64,000 bases of DNA from Ascidia mentula (lineage: Eukaryota > Chordata > Ascidiacea > Phlebobranchia > Ascidiidae): the NCBI GenBank assembly GCA_947561715.1, contig OX387205.1, positions 5,585,001 through 5,649,000 of the forward strand, in the 5' to 3' direction. Position 1 is the stretch's first letter; the number at the start of each line of letters is the position of its first letter. Of the stretch, positions 25,641-40,600 are shown piece after piece. Under the pieces are notes generated by a model. The model had not been told where the DNA came from, ran no database searches, and worked only from the letters and a program-made list of their open reading frames with translations. The position numbers and the translations under genes are program-made.

Positions 25641-28600
25641 AAGTGGCCCTGGCGTGTTGGGTGCAGCAGAATTGCAGAAAAGTCCTCTGGCAAGATTTAC
25701 GATGCCCTGGGCCCCATGAGAGTGGGTATATCCGGTGCTTCCCACCAAGGCAAATACTAGTCTTGGGGGCCCATGGATATAAAAAGGGGTCAACGATTGT
25801 CATTGTTTGCTTTCAAATTAGGAGATTTCTACAACAAACGCTCACAAATTTATGCGATCTTAAAAAAGGTTTTTTTAAACCGGCCCATCCCCTCATTGGA
25901 ACGCCCCAATGTACGTAGTTTAGCGAATAAGTTGTTTATTAATTTCCTATACTTGTATCATATTGGTTTAAGTCGTGAGAAAAGTCTTTGCGTACAATAA
26001 TCCGAACGTCGCGTATATTAAAATGCATAAATAAACCGACACTTGGGCGTGCTAGAGAAGCATATAGTTTGGTTACGTGTTATCGGTCATTTTAACACAC
26101 TTACATGTGACACACTTTTACATAAGTTTAAATTTAAGTTCCATCTGTTACCTTACTTTAAACAGAGACTTATTTTACTTCTGGTATCATCCATACGACT
26201 GGATTAGGAAAATCAAATATTGTTCGCAGAAGAATGGATTTGAGGTAATGAGAGTTCAGGAACAGTGAAATGCATTTCTCCGCATAGGAATGCAAACATC
26301 AAGTGAAAACTAAACCAATATTGGCTGACCGTTAAACTTGGGACGTTAGGAGCGTGGGTGTAACGGCAAATACGTTATTCAATATAGAGTCGTATTCAGA
26401 AATAGCAGAATAGTCAAATTGATGATCTTCAAGTGTTATGATCTCTATACAAAAGAAAACAGACCGCGAACTTTTAACAGGGTACAAAATGTGACTTTTT
26501 AGGGCACAAACTCATGAAAATTCCGATTTTGAAACAGGATTAACTCCATGCAGAGTTACATAACAAATGAACCCAAAGCAAACACACAAAAGGTATCATT
26601 TATACTAAGTAAATCGCATGCCGACTCTGGACAACCTGGTTTAAGGAGCAAATAAAAAAACACCCAAATATACACGCTATATGGTAAAGATTATCATGTG
26701 TCGTATAACACAGCTGTGGCTTTAACACAAATCCAACAGATTATGCCACCACTGCTGCTTGATGGAATTGACCTTCAATGTATGTTCCACATACATTCAT
26801 TCATTTATCATTCTGCGTTTCCAGTGAATATTTGTGAACATGCACGATTCCCTAAATCAGGTTTTCGATGCTTTAGCCTTTAGGGTTTCCATTACCCAAA
26901 CACACACAAAAAATGACACTTTGTCACAAATAATTGTGGCATGCGGTTATGCAATACCTGCACTATACGACTGAAACTAAGTTATTAAAATCAGGTTTGG
27001 ACAATTGTAACAAAATATGGGGCTTTTTGGCTATAAATTTCCGATAATGGCGTAATGTGATCAACATAGCGTAATGTGACGGCAAGCAGGATTCGAGTTG
27101 TCCAACTCTAATGCGATTTGGGAAATCCTTTAAAACATTAATATTCATTTATTGAATGAAGAACTTTTTCGAAATTATTGCTTTTTGCTTCTTTATGATG
27201 TGGATGGCAACCCTGGCCCATATAGAATGCCAAGCAGTCGCGCTTCATAATCCACAGTTGTTTATGGGTGTTGTTTGGAACATAGTTCGAGGAAAAATAG
27301 GGAAATTCTGCGCCCGCTGGTTTGAAACAGTTTGCACCATTAACTGCAGCTCAAGGGACTTTTTCTTCGTAGCAAACCAACATAAAAATCATAGCTAAAT
27401 TTCAAATGAGATAATATTATTGCTCTGCATCGCCTTCCACAATAGCTGTGTTTTTATCGTTTGAAGAAAATGCTAAACTTAATTCGCACTAAACGAATGA
27501 TGTAAACTTGTGGGCATTGTGGTACTTTTATGCGTGTTGTATCAATGCGTAAATTAAACATCGCAAATGACGCAGAACCGTTTGCAACACTTCTCCTTTA
27601 CAAAAGTTCATGTTGTCGTTGTAGTGCACGAATACGTTGGGCCAAGCGTGGATTATGCGGACTGGTCGGTCCAAGAATTCGTATTATATGGCTTCTTTTT
27701 AATGAATTGCATATTTTGGTTCAAAACATCATTACATAAAAACATACTCTACCAACCAACAAAATAGTCTCACGATTCCGTCACCATATTTAAAGTTTGT
27801 AATAATCCCAACGGAACAATAAAACAATAAAGGTTGAAGAGTTGTAAAAGCGCCAGCGCTAAAACCTACGTACGTAAAATGACGAAATTTGTATCAGACG
27901 AAATCGCCTTCTTCCTGCGGTGTCTGTTCCCTGTTCAACACAGCAGCAGACGCCGGTGGTGATATTATTGCTAGTATTCGTGTCAAACTTTCGACGTTAT
28001 GCCGGTGGCTACAGTGGGTTGTGAGCCGGTAAGAAGTCTGGAATCGCTTCTCGTCATCTTAGCCCATCGCAGATAAACTTGACTTTGTAGCTGAGCGCGA
28101 ACTGAGCCCAGTGTCTGGCAGTTTACGCAGTGGATTTAGATCTAGTCTGCGGCACGTGGTACTGTGTTATTCATGAGATGGATAAGATAGCGCTAGGCCT
28201 GGTCTACCCTGTGAGTGAAGTGACATGTCTGTACTACCAGATTAGAAGCAAAGTTTTTACTTTTTAAGAACACATCTTTTGTTGAATAAATGCTAGTTGA
28301 AATTCAGCAAGTTAGACCACTACAGATGGCGAAAAGTTGTAAACTTTAATTTCAATTATCGTTGCTGAGTCTCATTTAAATGCGTTTACACAATATGAGA
28401 CTCAACTTGTACAGCTTTTGTGGTTTATTGACATTCAGACCTTTCTGGAAACTGTCCAGCGAATAAACACAGCTTCCATTCTATTGTTTACTTTAAGCTT
28501 GCGGTTTACCAGCTGGTAGAGTTGACTGTAAACTGTCATACCTATCTGCTGTTGTGTTTGTTCAAAACACATCTGAAACTTTGTAGTGAACTTTGTTTAA

Positions 28601-31600
28601 CCGAAATTACTTATTTGGAAAACGGTTGCTGTGTGGCCTTTTTTCTTTGGCAAACAAGCCGTTGAACCACTGTACAGTTTTGTTGTTTCTCCTCAGTCGT
28701 TGTATTATGGCATATTTGCATAAGATGACATCAGGTTTTGCAGCATTGGTAAATGTCGTAGCAGGGTTTTATGTTTACTACTAGTTTAACCAAGAAAATA
28801 ACTAATCAGTTTACCTTCACTTAGTTGTAGAACATTACCTACGTGTTATTAACCTGACAATAAGCGGTTGTTGTTTTGTGTGAATGTTCATGAGTGTGTG
28901 GTTTTTAAATGACTGTACGGTAGAGGTAAACGGAAACCTTTCTATCATCGCCAGTCTTCCGCGTTGCGCGTGAATTGCTGTGAGCTCGTCTGTTGGACTG
29001 TGAACGGATAGGGAAATTTACTGAATTGTTGCATTTTACCGTCTTGGTCGTTTTGTCGTTGTCTTTTTAATTTGTTTGCTTTGGAGATGCTGTTCCTCGC
29101 TTTGCCGGACGAAAAAAAATCTTTCTTGTGAAATACACAAACCTTTCTAGTAAACAATTTTATGATAAACCCGTTGACATTGTTTAAAGTCTGGTGCTTT
29201 ATAGAAATACAGTACCGTTCATCCACTGATGTTGTTGGCACGTAAACGATATCTAGTTGTAATCAAGATTTAGCTCAAGTGAGTTTGTCAATTTTTCTGA
29301 AGAAAATGTTACATTACACATCTAAGCACTTGACCAGGTTCGGCGATAAAACGACGCACGCGACAAGGATCTCCTTTATTGGGCGCTCTGTTGACTGGAG
29401 GCACTGGCGTGTAGATCACATCTAGATGAAGGAAACCAGTCTTTTGGGTTGAAAACCTACAGTCTGCTGCTTGCTGTCGGTTGCCCGCCTCACGGCCCGC
29501 GACTTTCGAGAAAAATGTGTCGTCTCGGTTGCCAGTTTTTGCTCTCTTCCGCCGCGGCGTCGCGCCTTTCCGACACACACCACCTCCGCACTGCGGTGAC
29601 GTCATTTTTTGCTCTAGCGTAACTTCTAAATCAGTACAGGGAACCTTTGTGTGGCAATTATCGCGCTGCCCAATTATATGAACAATAAGTGTGCAAAACT
29701 CATCATATCCACCATTCTACTTGTATGAGTAATAGAGTAGCTTGTGTCTGTTCGTTGTGTATGCGCATCACGTAGGCCGGTGCATACGGCATTTCAATCA
29801 CCCCATATTGCGTACTGTATTTTAATGTTTTATTTTGTGCAATATTTATTTAGGTTAAAAAAAAAAACTTTTTCAGTTGATGTCAAAGATTTGATAAAAT
29901 GCCGCAAGCACCGGCGCTGTGCATAAACAAAGCGCGTTATTTTTAGATACGTTGCTCTGTACAAAATTCAATACTCCAGTTGTCATATAATACAATAAAC
30001 TCTGTGGTTGTTGGTATGTATGAATATGTATATTAGTCAAAATAACAAGTGTAATAAGTTCGTAATACGATTGTTAAAACAAAAATATTACCGTTACCAC
30101 CAATCTTGTGTGTGCAGCTAACCGTAAATATATTTTTAACTTTGCAATTGAAGGTATGCTTTAGTCCCTATTTTTAGAAAGATTATTTCATACTTGCCTT
30201 TGGAAGAATAACTATCAAAAACTTGTCATTGCCAATAATACAGGAAGCGATATGTTTCGTCTTCCGATCTAAACACAGTTTGTTATTTACGGATCTTCGC
30301 TGGTTTTCCAACACCAGTCTTCCGTTTTGGTGGGTGTTGTATCGGAAACCATTCTTTTATGTCACATAAGTGGCGAATTCACTGAGCCTACAAGTTTCTC
30401 TTAGCTGGGAGGAAATCGAAATATACAGGGCGGATAAAGCACTCGAGCGACCACTCAACAACACTGCTTTCTCCGGCGAGAGCTATCGTAAACCTTCACG
30501 GCTGCGGTTCGAAAAGCAAATCCATTTGTCACTTGAGCATGTCTTTCTGTAGACGTTGCAGAAAATTGCCTTTGCAACTGGGAAATTGCTTTTCTGTGGG
30601 TAAAAGTTGTTTTGAGAGGCAATAATGCTGTGACGTGGCATAACCAAAAGTGGTTGTGGTCGTAGCTGGTCGTTTGTGTCAGATATAATAAAGGATGAAC
30701 GGAAAAATATCTTGCACCTATCAGGAACTCCCTCTGTGGCTTTCAGCTGCAACGATTTGCTTTTTTGTAACTAAGCAATATGGAATATATACATCTTACC
30801 GCTATCTAAGACGTTGCATATTGATAATTTGTTTATTTTACTGTTTGTCGCAAACTTGTTTTTATTTCTTTCACCTAAGCAACCTGAAAACAAATCTTCG
30901 ACAAGTATTCGAACCCGAAACGCAAACTGGAACATCGCCACTAGAAAAATACGTTAGCAGAAAACATTAGCCTCCATCGACGTTGTTTGTATTGACTGCA
31001 TTTACTACAAACAAGGCAGCTTTTCACGGGTATTGGGGCGTACAAAGGGACGAATGTGACCCCAACAAAGGTACCCATCTTTGTTCTAATAAGCAAAGCC
31101 AAACAGAGAGCTTTGCGTTCTGGAAAAAGCCTCGTTGTTTTCTCTGCTAACCTATCAACCATTTTTCCCTTGTTTACCGTAAGTCACTTTAAGTGCTTGC
31201 CCTGTCACTTAACTTGCCGCTTATTGTCGTTACTCAAGTAAGGTTTGCCGTCTTTTCCGGTTTTCAAGTGCTCTCGAACGACTGTCTCTTGTAACGTTGG
31301 TCGCTCGTGCCCTTTCGACTAAATTGGTCCATTTTTGAATATTTTCTAGGATGATCTTGTGTCAAACTAGAGAGTCCCACTTCAAAGTAACATCCATGTT
31401 GCTACCAGTTTTGCTCATCGGCTTAAATCCTTTCATGCGATACCGATAATTACACTCTTTTCGACATTCAGGAAGTTTGAGGTTAATGCCACACTTTTAC
31501 GAGATGTAAAATTATTGTTGAATACGTGCATTTATGACTTTACTCCACCGCAAATTTAGATAGGAAACCGGGGATACTCGTATTGTAATGTTTGTAGATC

Positions 31601-34600
31601 CTCACTTAGTGTAGCATCGTTCAAAAAGGTGTTTTGATAACCTGTTTAAGTGACTTTAACTTGGCACAAAAGCGCTGTCCCGTCTTTGCGCTGCAACGTG
31701 TCGAATTTGGTCCATGTGACACGCTGACCCGACAAACGAGTGCCAAACAAACTTTTCGTTTGGCCAATATATTGTTCCTGGCAAATGTTGCTACATATAT
31801 ACCACTTCTGTACGTCAAATGTTAAAAAACTTAGCCAATTGCAGTTTGCAAGAGTGTAAAAGATTCTGTAACGACCGTTCGTTCACATAGGACACATATA
31901 AAGCCTTTTAAATGCTGTCACCCAAACGAGTTTCTAAAGCACCTCTTGACTGGTGCAAAACAAGATTACGTTTGTTGAAAAACCAAGCACCGCAAATTTG
32001 AACGTTGTCAAAAATAAATAGTTAAATAAAATAAATGATTTTACCGCGTAAATGCTGTGTTTGTTTCCACCGAATGTTTTCAACGCCTTTATCGCTTTTG
32101 CCTCTCCCGTGTTTTCTTATCTTTTGCTCCGTGTTCTCAACGCTTCTACCGGTAGTGTATGGCAGGTTTTCAGTTGTGTGCAGGGCGTAAGGGGGTGGTG
32201 AACCTTTTCATTTTAATCCCCTTTGGATTATTTTTATAGGCACTGACGATGCTTTTGAAACCGAAAAATATTTGTCTAAAATGCTAAAGCTGACTGTTTT
32301 TTGGGGAGATAATTGTTTCTGTGCTTGTGGCATAAATTATACATAAGGTGCAAATCGTCATAGCTAATGCAACAGAATGGGAAATGATTTCCAGAATCGA
32401 TTAATAAAGAATAAAATTTTTAACTTTCGGTTCAGTTTCATCTCAGAAAAATTTTGAGTGTGCCTCACTTTCACGTCTTTGATCAGCGGTTAGTTTCTTT
32501 TATCTTCGAACGCGATTAGGGTCACACATAGGTCAGATAGTCAGAAACCGCCCAGTGGTGGTTATTAGCTCACTGTCCTGCCCGTGCAAATAAATCTGTT
32601 GTGTGGTTTGTTTGTTCTTCTACGTGGGGGCTTCGCTATATGTGTGCGTTAAGCACTGGCGATCTCGCCTGACACAGTTGACAGGATTTGTGCCGCTTTT
32701 ATTTGCCACTGGCAATAAACACAATTTTGAGGTTCTTTCATCGCGATTTATGCGAAGAAGGCAAAAAGCCATGTGTGTTACATGAACTTAAGGATACTAA
32801 AGGAAACGGAGGGCATTTGTTGACAGTACTGTTGAGCTTGAGTAACTAAATAATAACCGCACAGTAACTGCTATTTTAGCGATAGAGGCATGCAAGGCAG
32901 TATAACCAGGTCAGTGCAAGACAATTTTGTTACATTTCGTCTATAGTTTGCACGGGAATTTGGTGCACGAAGACCGGTTTAATTTCTACCGAGGGCATTA
33001 CGGATGTTCAGTCTTCCGTGCGACAATGCTGCCTTTGTTCACGCGGTTGCACTGTTTGTTGCTATTCGTCCGCGTGATATCCCTGTGATGGGCTTCGGTC
33101 CACATGTAAATGCGATCATATCACTTCCTGACGACCGCAGGTTTAGAAGCGTGCTCTGTCAGTTGCTAATTTCCTTTTGATTTTGAAATCACGCTGTCCG
33201 ATAATTATCAGGACTTTTATTCATTTACAAATAATTTAAAGCTGTTTTTCCGATATCGCGCTATGCTAATATTAGTTTGTGTTCTCGAGCAGATTGTGCC
33301 TACCACTAACCCTGACGGTAAATGCGTTGCTTTGTGCGAGTCGCCACATGTCCACATTTTTATCTTAATGTGTATTCAAGTTAGGGGCTTTCCCAAGCTT
33401 TTATGCCTTGTCGGCAAACCATCATTTAATATCGTTGAATTGCGTGTAAATATTTGGCGAGTGCGCTTTTGTTGTACTTGATTTTTTCGTCGTTTTGCTT
33501 TCGTCTGTGTGATGTGCAAGCCATTACTTAATAGTGTCTGCTTTAAAATATTTGTAACGGAAAAAAATGCTTTTGTTTTGAGCGTATAGTTACCGCAAAC
33601 GTGTTCCAACCTTAAACAAGCTACAGCTGTCTTATCCCCGCATAACATCCTTCAAACTGCAACTTTTGCGTCAGTGCATGTTTCCGTTCCAAATTTGGCC
33701 TGACATTGTAGAGATTCAGACTTCAGTTCGTGGAAGTTGATATACGGTCGTCGTATGACTTGCTGCAACTGCAAGTTCGTTTGTCAAAGTCATTGGCGTG
33801 AAAGCTTTGCACTTACGGCGTTTGCAACTGTCAGATACAAATGGGAAATGCTATATTCTGTTTCAGAGTGATTATGCCATACAGGTTGTCAAAAAAATAA
33901 TTTAAATCTATATGTTTGATTGCAATACAAGAGTTACGTCTTATGTTCCGCAATGCATCCATAAAAGAGTTGTATTTTGAGCGAAAACTATAGTACATTC
34001 TAAATGATTAAACCTCTAAACCACATTAATCTTGAAAAGTCACGTAGCATGTTGTTTTCTATTTATCTTGGAGGTGCGTGCTCTGTAAGTGATGAGACGC
34101 CTAATCCGTTACGGTTCAACGAACTTGCGAGCACTCTTAGTGAGATAGGTAAACTTAAATACAGGAAAATTGTATTTGTTTTATATGGAGTCAAACCAAG
34201 CAGTTCAATGCAGAAAAATATGTAGCTTATATTGTTTTGGTTGCACTGGTGCATATCAAAGGCTGTTGCGTTGATGTTGGACATATATTGACAACTGTTA
34301 TTTACAACTTTTGTGTTTGCTAAACATGTTGTGGATATCGGGGCAATGATGTATTTCCTGTACAAGTGATACTGGTTTCGCTGTTTGCGAGCAAACCACA
34401 AATATACGTTATAATGGCGATTATGGGTCAAATAAATTTCGGTGTAGGATCTTGGCAAGGATTTACTTTGTCCTTTAGAACCGTTACTTTTTGTCTTTTA
34501 GACACAAAATGTCGCACTACCATAATTTAATAGGTCAAAGTAAATAAGCATTTGAAAAAAATCTTAAATTTTCTTGAGCAAATTGTAACGAGAGAACTCT

Positions 34601-37600
34601 CGGATTTTTCTACATGACGTCTAATTCAGCCATTGAGCGACATATTTAGAAACTGTTTATACCTCAGTCAAGTTTGCACAACAAGGAGCCGAACGTGTTT
34701 TCCTGCGGTTTCACGAGACCACACCGGTTTATTGTCAATTCAAATACGCGATCACATCCAGCGTTATATCATTGGTTTGTTTTGACGCGGCCTAATACTT
34801 TGGAAGTAAATTCTTGCAAATGTATGTACATAATTATTTTTATAACCTAAAAAAACTATTGGACTAATGCAGTGTTTTCTTCATATTTACGTTGATTAAA
34901 CTTCCGGTTATTCACACAACCGCCGTATACTATTTCACACGTCACGTTTTCAAACATCCTTATCTCTTGTGGCCCCGGTATGCGGCCTGAAAGCACCTGC
35001 CATGTCTTTGTTTCGTTTCGCGTTACTCAAAACCTCGGCCCGCCCAGCCTGCAGATTTTCCGATTTGAACAGATCGTATCTTCTAAAGCAAACAAAGAGT
35101 CAGCCTGCAATTTGAGCCATTTCGCATTATTATTGCTGCGTGAAATCCGCACTGCGCCGTCTGCAGAATCGCTGTTAGGGCCAGAACAAGCCATAACAAA
35201 CTTGTTAAAAGGTGAAGATTCCTTTTCATCTCCAAGTGGTGCCAACTAGTCGAAGATATGCATTTTAAATGAGGCACTTTGACCGCACAGGCGTTTGGCA
35301 ACTCTAAAAAGTCATCTGTGTTGACCATCAATGCTTTTGTTTGACCTTTGGCCTTAATTGACCAACCTGCATGTTTATGTCGGCATTTGAGCTTTCATTT
35401 TCGTCGCTCAGGCTAATCTTCTGGCGGCCTTGTTTTTAAACAAGGGCCTTTTTGGCACAGTTTTACTTTTTGATGGTCATCCCAAATTACTGACCGCAGT
35501 TTGCACAAGTAATAAATAACTTAGTAATACCGCACAGTGCATCATAAGTTTATGTAAACGTTCTATGATTGGACATTGTTTATTTGTTTATGTAATTAAA
35601 CTGTTGGGGTTCTATGCGAATGTCCAATGTACAAATGTTTAAAAAAGGCAGACTAAAGAAATCACCGTATTTCATGAAAATTTTGCATTTTGCGAATCTT
35701 GTATTTCATAATATATCTCACAGTATTGGTGTATGATGGAAACTTTGAGTTTTTTTGCTCCGAATAGTTGCAAATTATCTTTATATTGATCGATGACGCC
35801 TCGCCACAAGCTATTCGCGCACAAAGCCACAGTTCAGTCGTCACCAAAAGAGAAAAGCCACGCGGCGTTTGGATGACGATGTGCCGGCGAATTTCAACAA
35901 ATTCGGTCCTTGTCTTGTGGTCGCTGTTGAGCCACCCCAGTATGCTGTTGCTCCAGGGCCCTCTAATTATATTGCTGTTTACGGAAACCATCAGAATAGG
36001 CTCAGACTGTTGTCAGGCGTGCAGATTTTGTAGTATGTGGATTACCTGTGAGCTTTTCTGTGATAGAACATGTTTGGCCGTACGTGATTTACTTGTCGGT
36101 AAACTTGTTAGATTTTAGATTTCAGAGTTAGATTTCAAGTTCGTCATATTTTTGAAAAACGCTACAATTTATAAACAGAGGCACGCAATTACTGCAGGAT
36201 AATTTTGTCAACAATATATCATTTGCCCAAGGCAATTCCAAACTGAACTTTTCTTCAAAATCACAGGGTGAACTTTATTACACAGAAGAATCTTAACCTT
36301 TAACCGCTAACTTCCTTCGTCTTCTTGTTTACACGCCACAAAATACTGAAACCCAGTGATTATCGCCCTGAGTAATCTCATTACATTGTCGAGTACGTTT
36401 TTGCTCCTGAACAATATCGGTTAGCAAAACGCAATTACGCACCGCTCGCCTAGCTGAAAATCAGCCTAGGAATACTTGATGTGTGCTGCCTGTGCAACCA
36501 TCCATGTGACCAAGTTCATGCCGGGACCCAACACCAAATACTCACGCTATGTTAATTAAAAGCCCTTGCAAATCGATACCACCATCGTGTAATTTAAGTA
36601 AAACCCTTTTTGCGCTTAAGTACTTTCAATAGATTAGCTCATTCACCGCAAACTTGTTACATTGAAAAGTAGTCAATTTGCGCATTAATGTTAAGGATAA
36701 TGTTAAGCTATCATTTCTCCGCTTTTTATACGCAGGTTGGTTGTAACATTGTTGCATATTTTTGTCTCACAGAATAGGTAATATAGTTTTATAATTAATG
36801 TTTCGCCTCAGATATTGTCTAACTCGACAAGAAAACAATTTATCCGTATGTTATGCTTGAGCCTGCTGTTTTAACGGCAGGGCAGGGTTGAAAACAAGTA
36901 AAAATGGCGTCATGGGAATTGATTCTCAATAGTTTTTCTTTTACGCAGTCTACCAAATGTCACTTTCTGACAAGGGATGTCTGAAATACGTCATACCTCG
37001 AAACACTGACCAACATTGACATATAAAAAGAAAAACTCCGTTACCGAGTATTCAATGCTAAATGTAAGACCGGGGCTTTTGCGTCGCAAGAATCGACATA
37101 TTTCTGACGTCAGTGCTTCTCTTTCAAATCATCACGTGACACACGTGGCTGCTTTAAGTGATCGTGACATCAGATTTACATGGCATTACCATCGAACGTT
37201 TAAATGACGTTCGCCTTTCCTATAGCCCGACTTTAAGCAAACATTGCCGGTCGATTAGCGAGGACTCGTCGAATGAAGTTATATGTTTGGTGCGACGTTT
37301 CATCGCCCAATTATAATCTAATTAGGAAGCTCTCTGTGCAAAGCGATCAAACGATCTTTGCTATTTGCTAAAAAAAAATGCTAGGATCAATTGAAGGACC
37401 TCAGCTTGATGCCATTTCCTCGAAAGTATGTGGGAGTACTCTATGAGGCACTTTGGTGTGCAACATTGATCGTTGAATTACAGGGAATATGTGTTGAAGG
37501 CAATGGTTAGCGTATCGCATTACTTGGAGGTATAATTTTGGGCAGAGAGTAGAATGATTTGTACTCCAGCTTTAGAGTCCACAGACATTTTTGAAATGCC

Positions 37601-40600
37601 CAGGTGCAAATATTGTCTGTGCGGCATAAAACCATTTGCAGTGTAACTGAAGGTTCGTATGAACGTTTGAAAGTGCTTTTTATTTGTGTTGGGTTGTGCT
37701 GAGTTGTGTTTTGTGTTAAGATGTGCTGTTATGTCTTGCTGTGGTGCCAAGCGCGGTCAACGTTTGACGCTGTCGGCAAAATTTCAGATAATATTTTTGT
37801 GTTATGGCGATTTGGAGATCTATGTTTTGATTGAAACAATCTTGTTAAAAGGCAGACAGTTAATGTTCCAATGGAAACAGTAACTTGGTAAGAGGTAAGT
37901 TACTCCCATGCTGTCAGTCTAATGATAAAATTGCTCCGTTTCCTCGAACCACGTTTAAAACCAGCCTGAAGTAACACCCAACGCATGTAACGCGAGTTTC
38001 AGTTCTTGTCTTTCCAATGTGCACATACTGCACGCTTGACTGCACACAGTTTGTATGCGTCTGTCGCCTCAAAGTTTCCGGCGTTTTGTACACACTGGTG
38101 ACACCTGTATGTCTTAAGGCGCCCCGTTTCAAAACATTGGCGCTAGTGGCGAATTTCTTTTATATCGTGTCAATCAATGAGTCCCCAGGTTCTTGAAATA
38201 GGCATGTGTTCAACGGTACGTTTAGCTAGTATTCTATCTCAATTATGTTTGGCTAGTTTTAAAGTGCAACGTCGCAAATAATACAATAAGTTTTATTGCA
38301 ACGGTTGACATAGTTATGCCACGAAAGGAACATTTTTCTCCTATCAGGAGGAGAACAAAACTCACACTTGCACCCATTTAACTATTTGCCTACTGTTCCC
38401 AGAGGCTCCATTTTGACGGTTATACTGTGTAAAGTCGCAACCGCATAAAAACCATGTGGTCAGTACCTGTGTGCTCACAATCAGTATTGTGACGGTAACA
38501 GACGATCACGTGATTATAGCCTCAAAAACTCAAACAAATCGTTTTTTGGCCGGCACCACGAGCTGTCATTGAATGCAAACATTTCCAGGCAGGTCCTTTT
38601 GATCTGCCCAAAGATCACAGTGGCGGTGAACTTTTGATCCCAATGCGCCCTGTGCTACTATGCTGGCCGCGTTTTAAACGCATGGGTGTTCCCTTGGGGC
38701 CATTTGGGTCACTGCTCTGCTGCCCAGGACAATTAAAATTGGGATCTGGGACGGTCGTTGCGGTAACACCTATTTTTCTGAAAACTTTGATTAAGACGGA
38801 ATTTCTAATTTTGGAGTTTAAGGAGGTTATCGTGTTAGTCAGCAGTGGTTAGTTGTTGTGTATTTTCTTGTAAATCAACATCAGTTAGTGTTAGATCCTA
38901 TTAGTAGTCTAGTCTTTTTTTATTTTAGGTTTGTAGTCATCATTGTGTTCGTTTCTCGGTAATCACCCTGGCGGTAACAGCTAATGTCTGCAAATTTTGT
39001 CACTATAAACAAAGAGTAGTTAAGGACACAAGAAATCAAATAAACTTGTTATCGCATATAATCTTGATCATTCACATTGAGAAACCTGAAGTTTCCAAGG
39101 TATTGAAATTGGCGAAAATTAACTTATAGTCAAGGTGATTCCGAACAAACATTAAATTGTACCAGAACGTTTCCCCATTTAGGCAATAGCGATTGACAAT
39201 TACCGATACGTTATCTATTGCTGGGCAAGCCATGACGATTGTATTGTGCGAGACAATATGACCGGGGTGCTGTGGTAAATGCTCTTTGTCCCGCTCAGTG
39301 ATATACCAAAACTTTGCAGTTGAATGACACGTCCATTTTCAGCCCTACTTAAAACTTCGAACAGGTGCGAGGAAAATTTTCGAGCTTCCGAAAGAATGGA
39401 TGTTTATGGTGGCAGACAGGTTTGCGGTTAGGTCTCATGTTCGTATTTTGGGCGTCGGCTTTCAGATTCGTGTAATTGTAGGTGTAATTTTAGGATACAC
39501 GTGGTTTTTGTGGAACACAGTGGATATTGAGAGGTAATGATCAACCGCATGTAACGATAGGTCCGCTTTTTCACTGTTTCAGAAACGAATATTTTATAGG
39601 TTAAGCTTATATGCATCTCACCTGTGATTGTTAAAGTGAACGTTTATTTTATTTCTAATTCGTAAAAAATAATAAACCTCAAAACTTCGGAAGAATTGTG
39701 GACTGAGTTTGCAATCAAACTACGTTTTAAGCCCGTTGTCTGTACAACGTTTCGTTCGTGAGCACATGTCCAGCTGTGGTAGCCGATGCAAAGTTGTTGA
39801 GGTCTGTGTGGGTCCTTATATGGCGTGTCCAATACAAACAGGTTTTAAGTGGCACGGGTGGGTTGCAGTCAATTCAGCTTCGTGAGAATATGTCGCAATT
39901 ACTCAGACGATTCGTTAAAATGATCGAAATGTGCGCCCGACTGTAAGTTTGGTCTATCGCTGGTAAATACTACTTGGCATTTAGTTTTGCGTGGGCTTTA
40001 TACAGAAACGCCCAACGTGTTTGCGTTGAAAGGTGTTGTCTATTCATTGTCAGGTGAACTTCATGTGTCAACCTTTCAGTTTGTTATCAACCATTCCAAA
40101 TTTGGAATGCGTTATACAAATTATTATAGTCAGGACACACAAGGAGATTATCGACTGTTGTTACAGTGCCCATTGGTGTTATACGTAACGCAATTTTCGG
40201 CGTTACATTTGTTTGTCAAATATCACCAAAATTTAGAATATTGAGCTTTTATGCATTTGTGTGTAAAATATTTGTTAAAAAGCTTACCATTCAGCTTGCT
40301 AAACTCGTTGCATTTTGCAGCTTAATTACTCCCATGCTTTACCGAGAATGTGTTAAGCGGGCGTTGACGGCGTTCGAATAGAATCCCTGAACAAATTCGT
40401 CCGTGATCGAATCAACCAAGTGCAGACCACGCTTGGTCGACTTCCAGTTCCTTCGGTCGTGGGAAGGTTTTCTGTATCGAAGCAAGTTGCCATTCACAGC
40501 CGTCTGCTGCCATAACAAATTCCTTGTCATTTCCACTGGATTGGATTACAACCTTGGCACATTTCGTTCAAACTTCTTCAAGTTGTTAGTACGAAGGGTT

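Noticed and set aside
25640-25790. GC-rich block with several overlapping frames and GGGCCC words, with a vague likeness to 38650-38760
   Set aside because: The likeness is limited to short words, and no terminal repeats or coding domains could be shown.
28043-28053. ATCGCTTCTCG, resembling the 5' end of U2 snRNA
   Set aside because: Only 11 bases match. The following sequence lacks the branch-site recognition and Sm regions.
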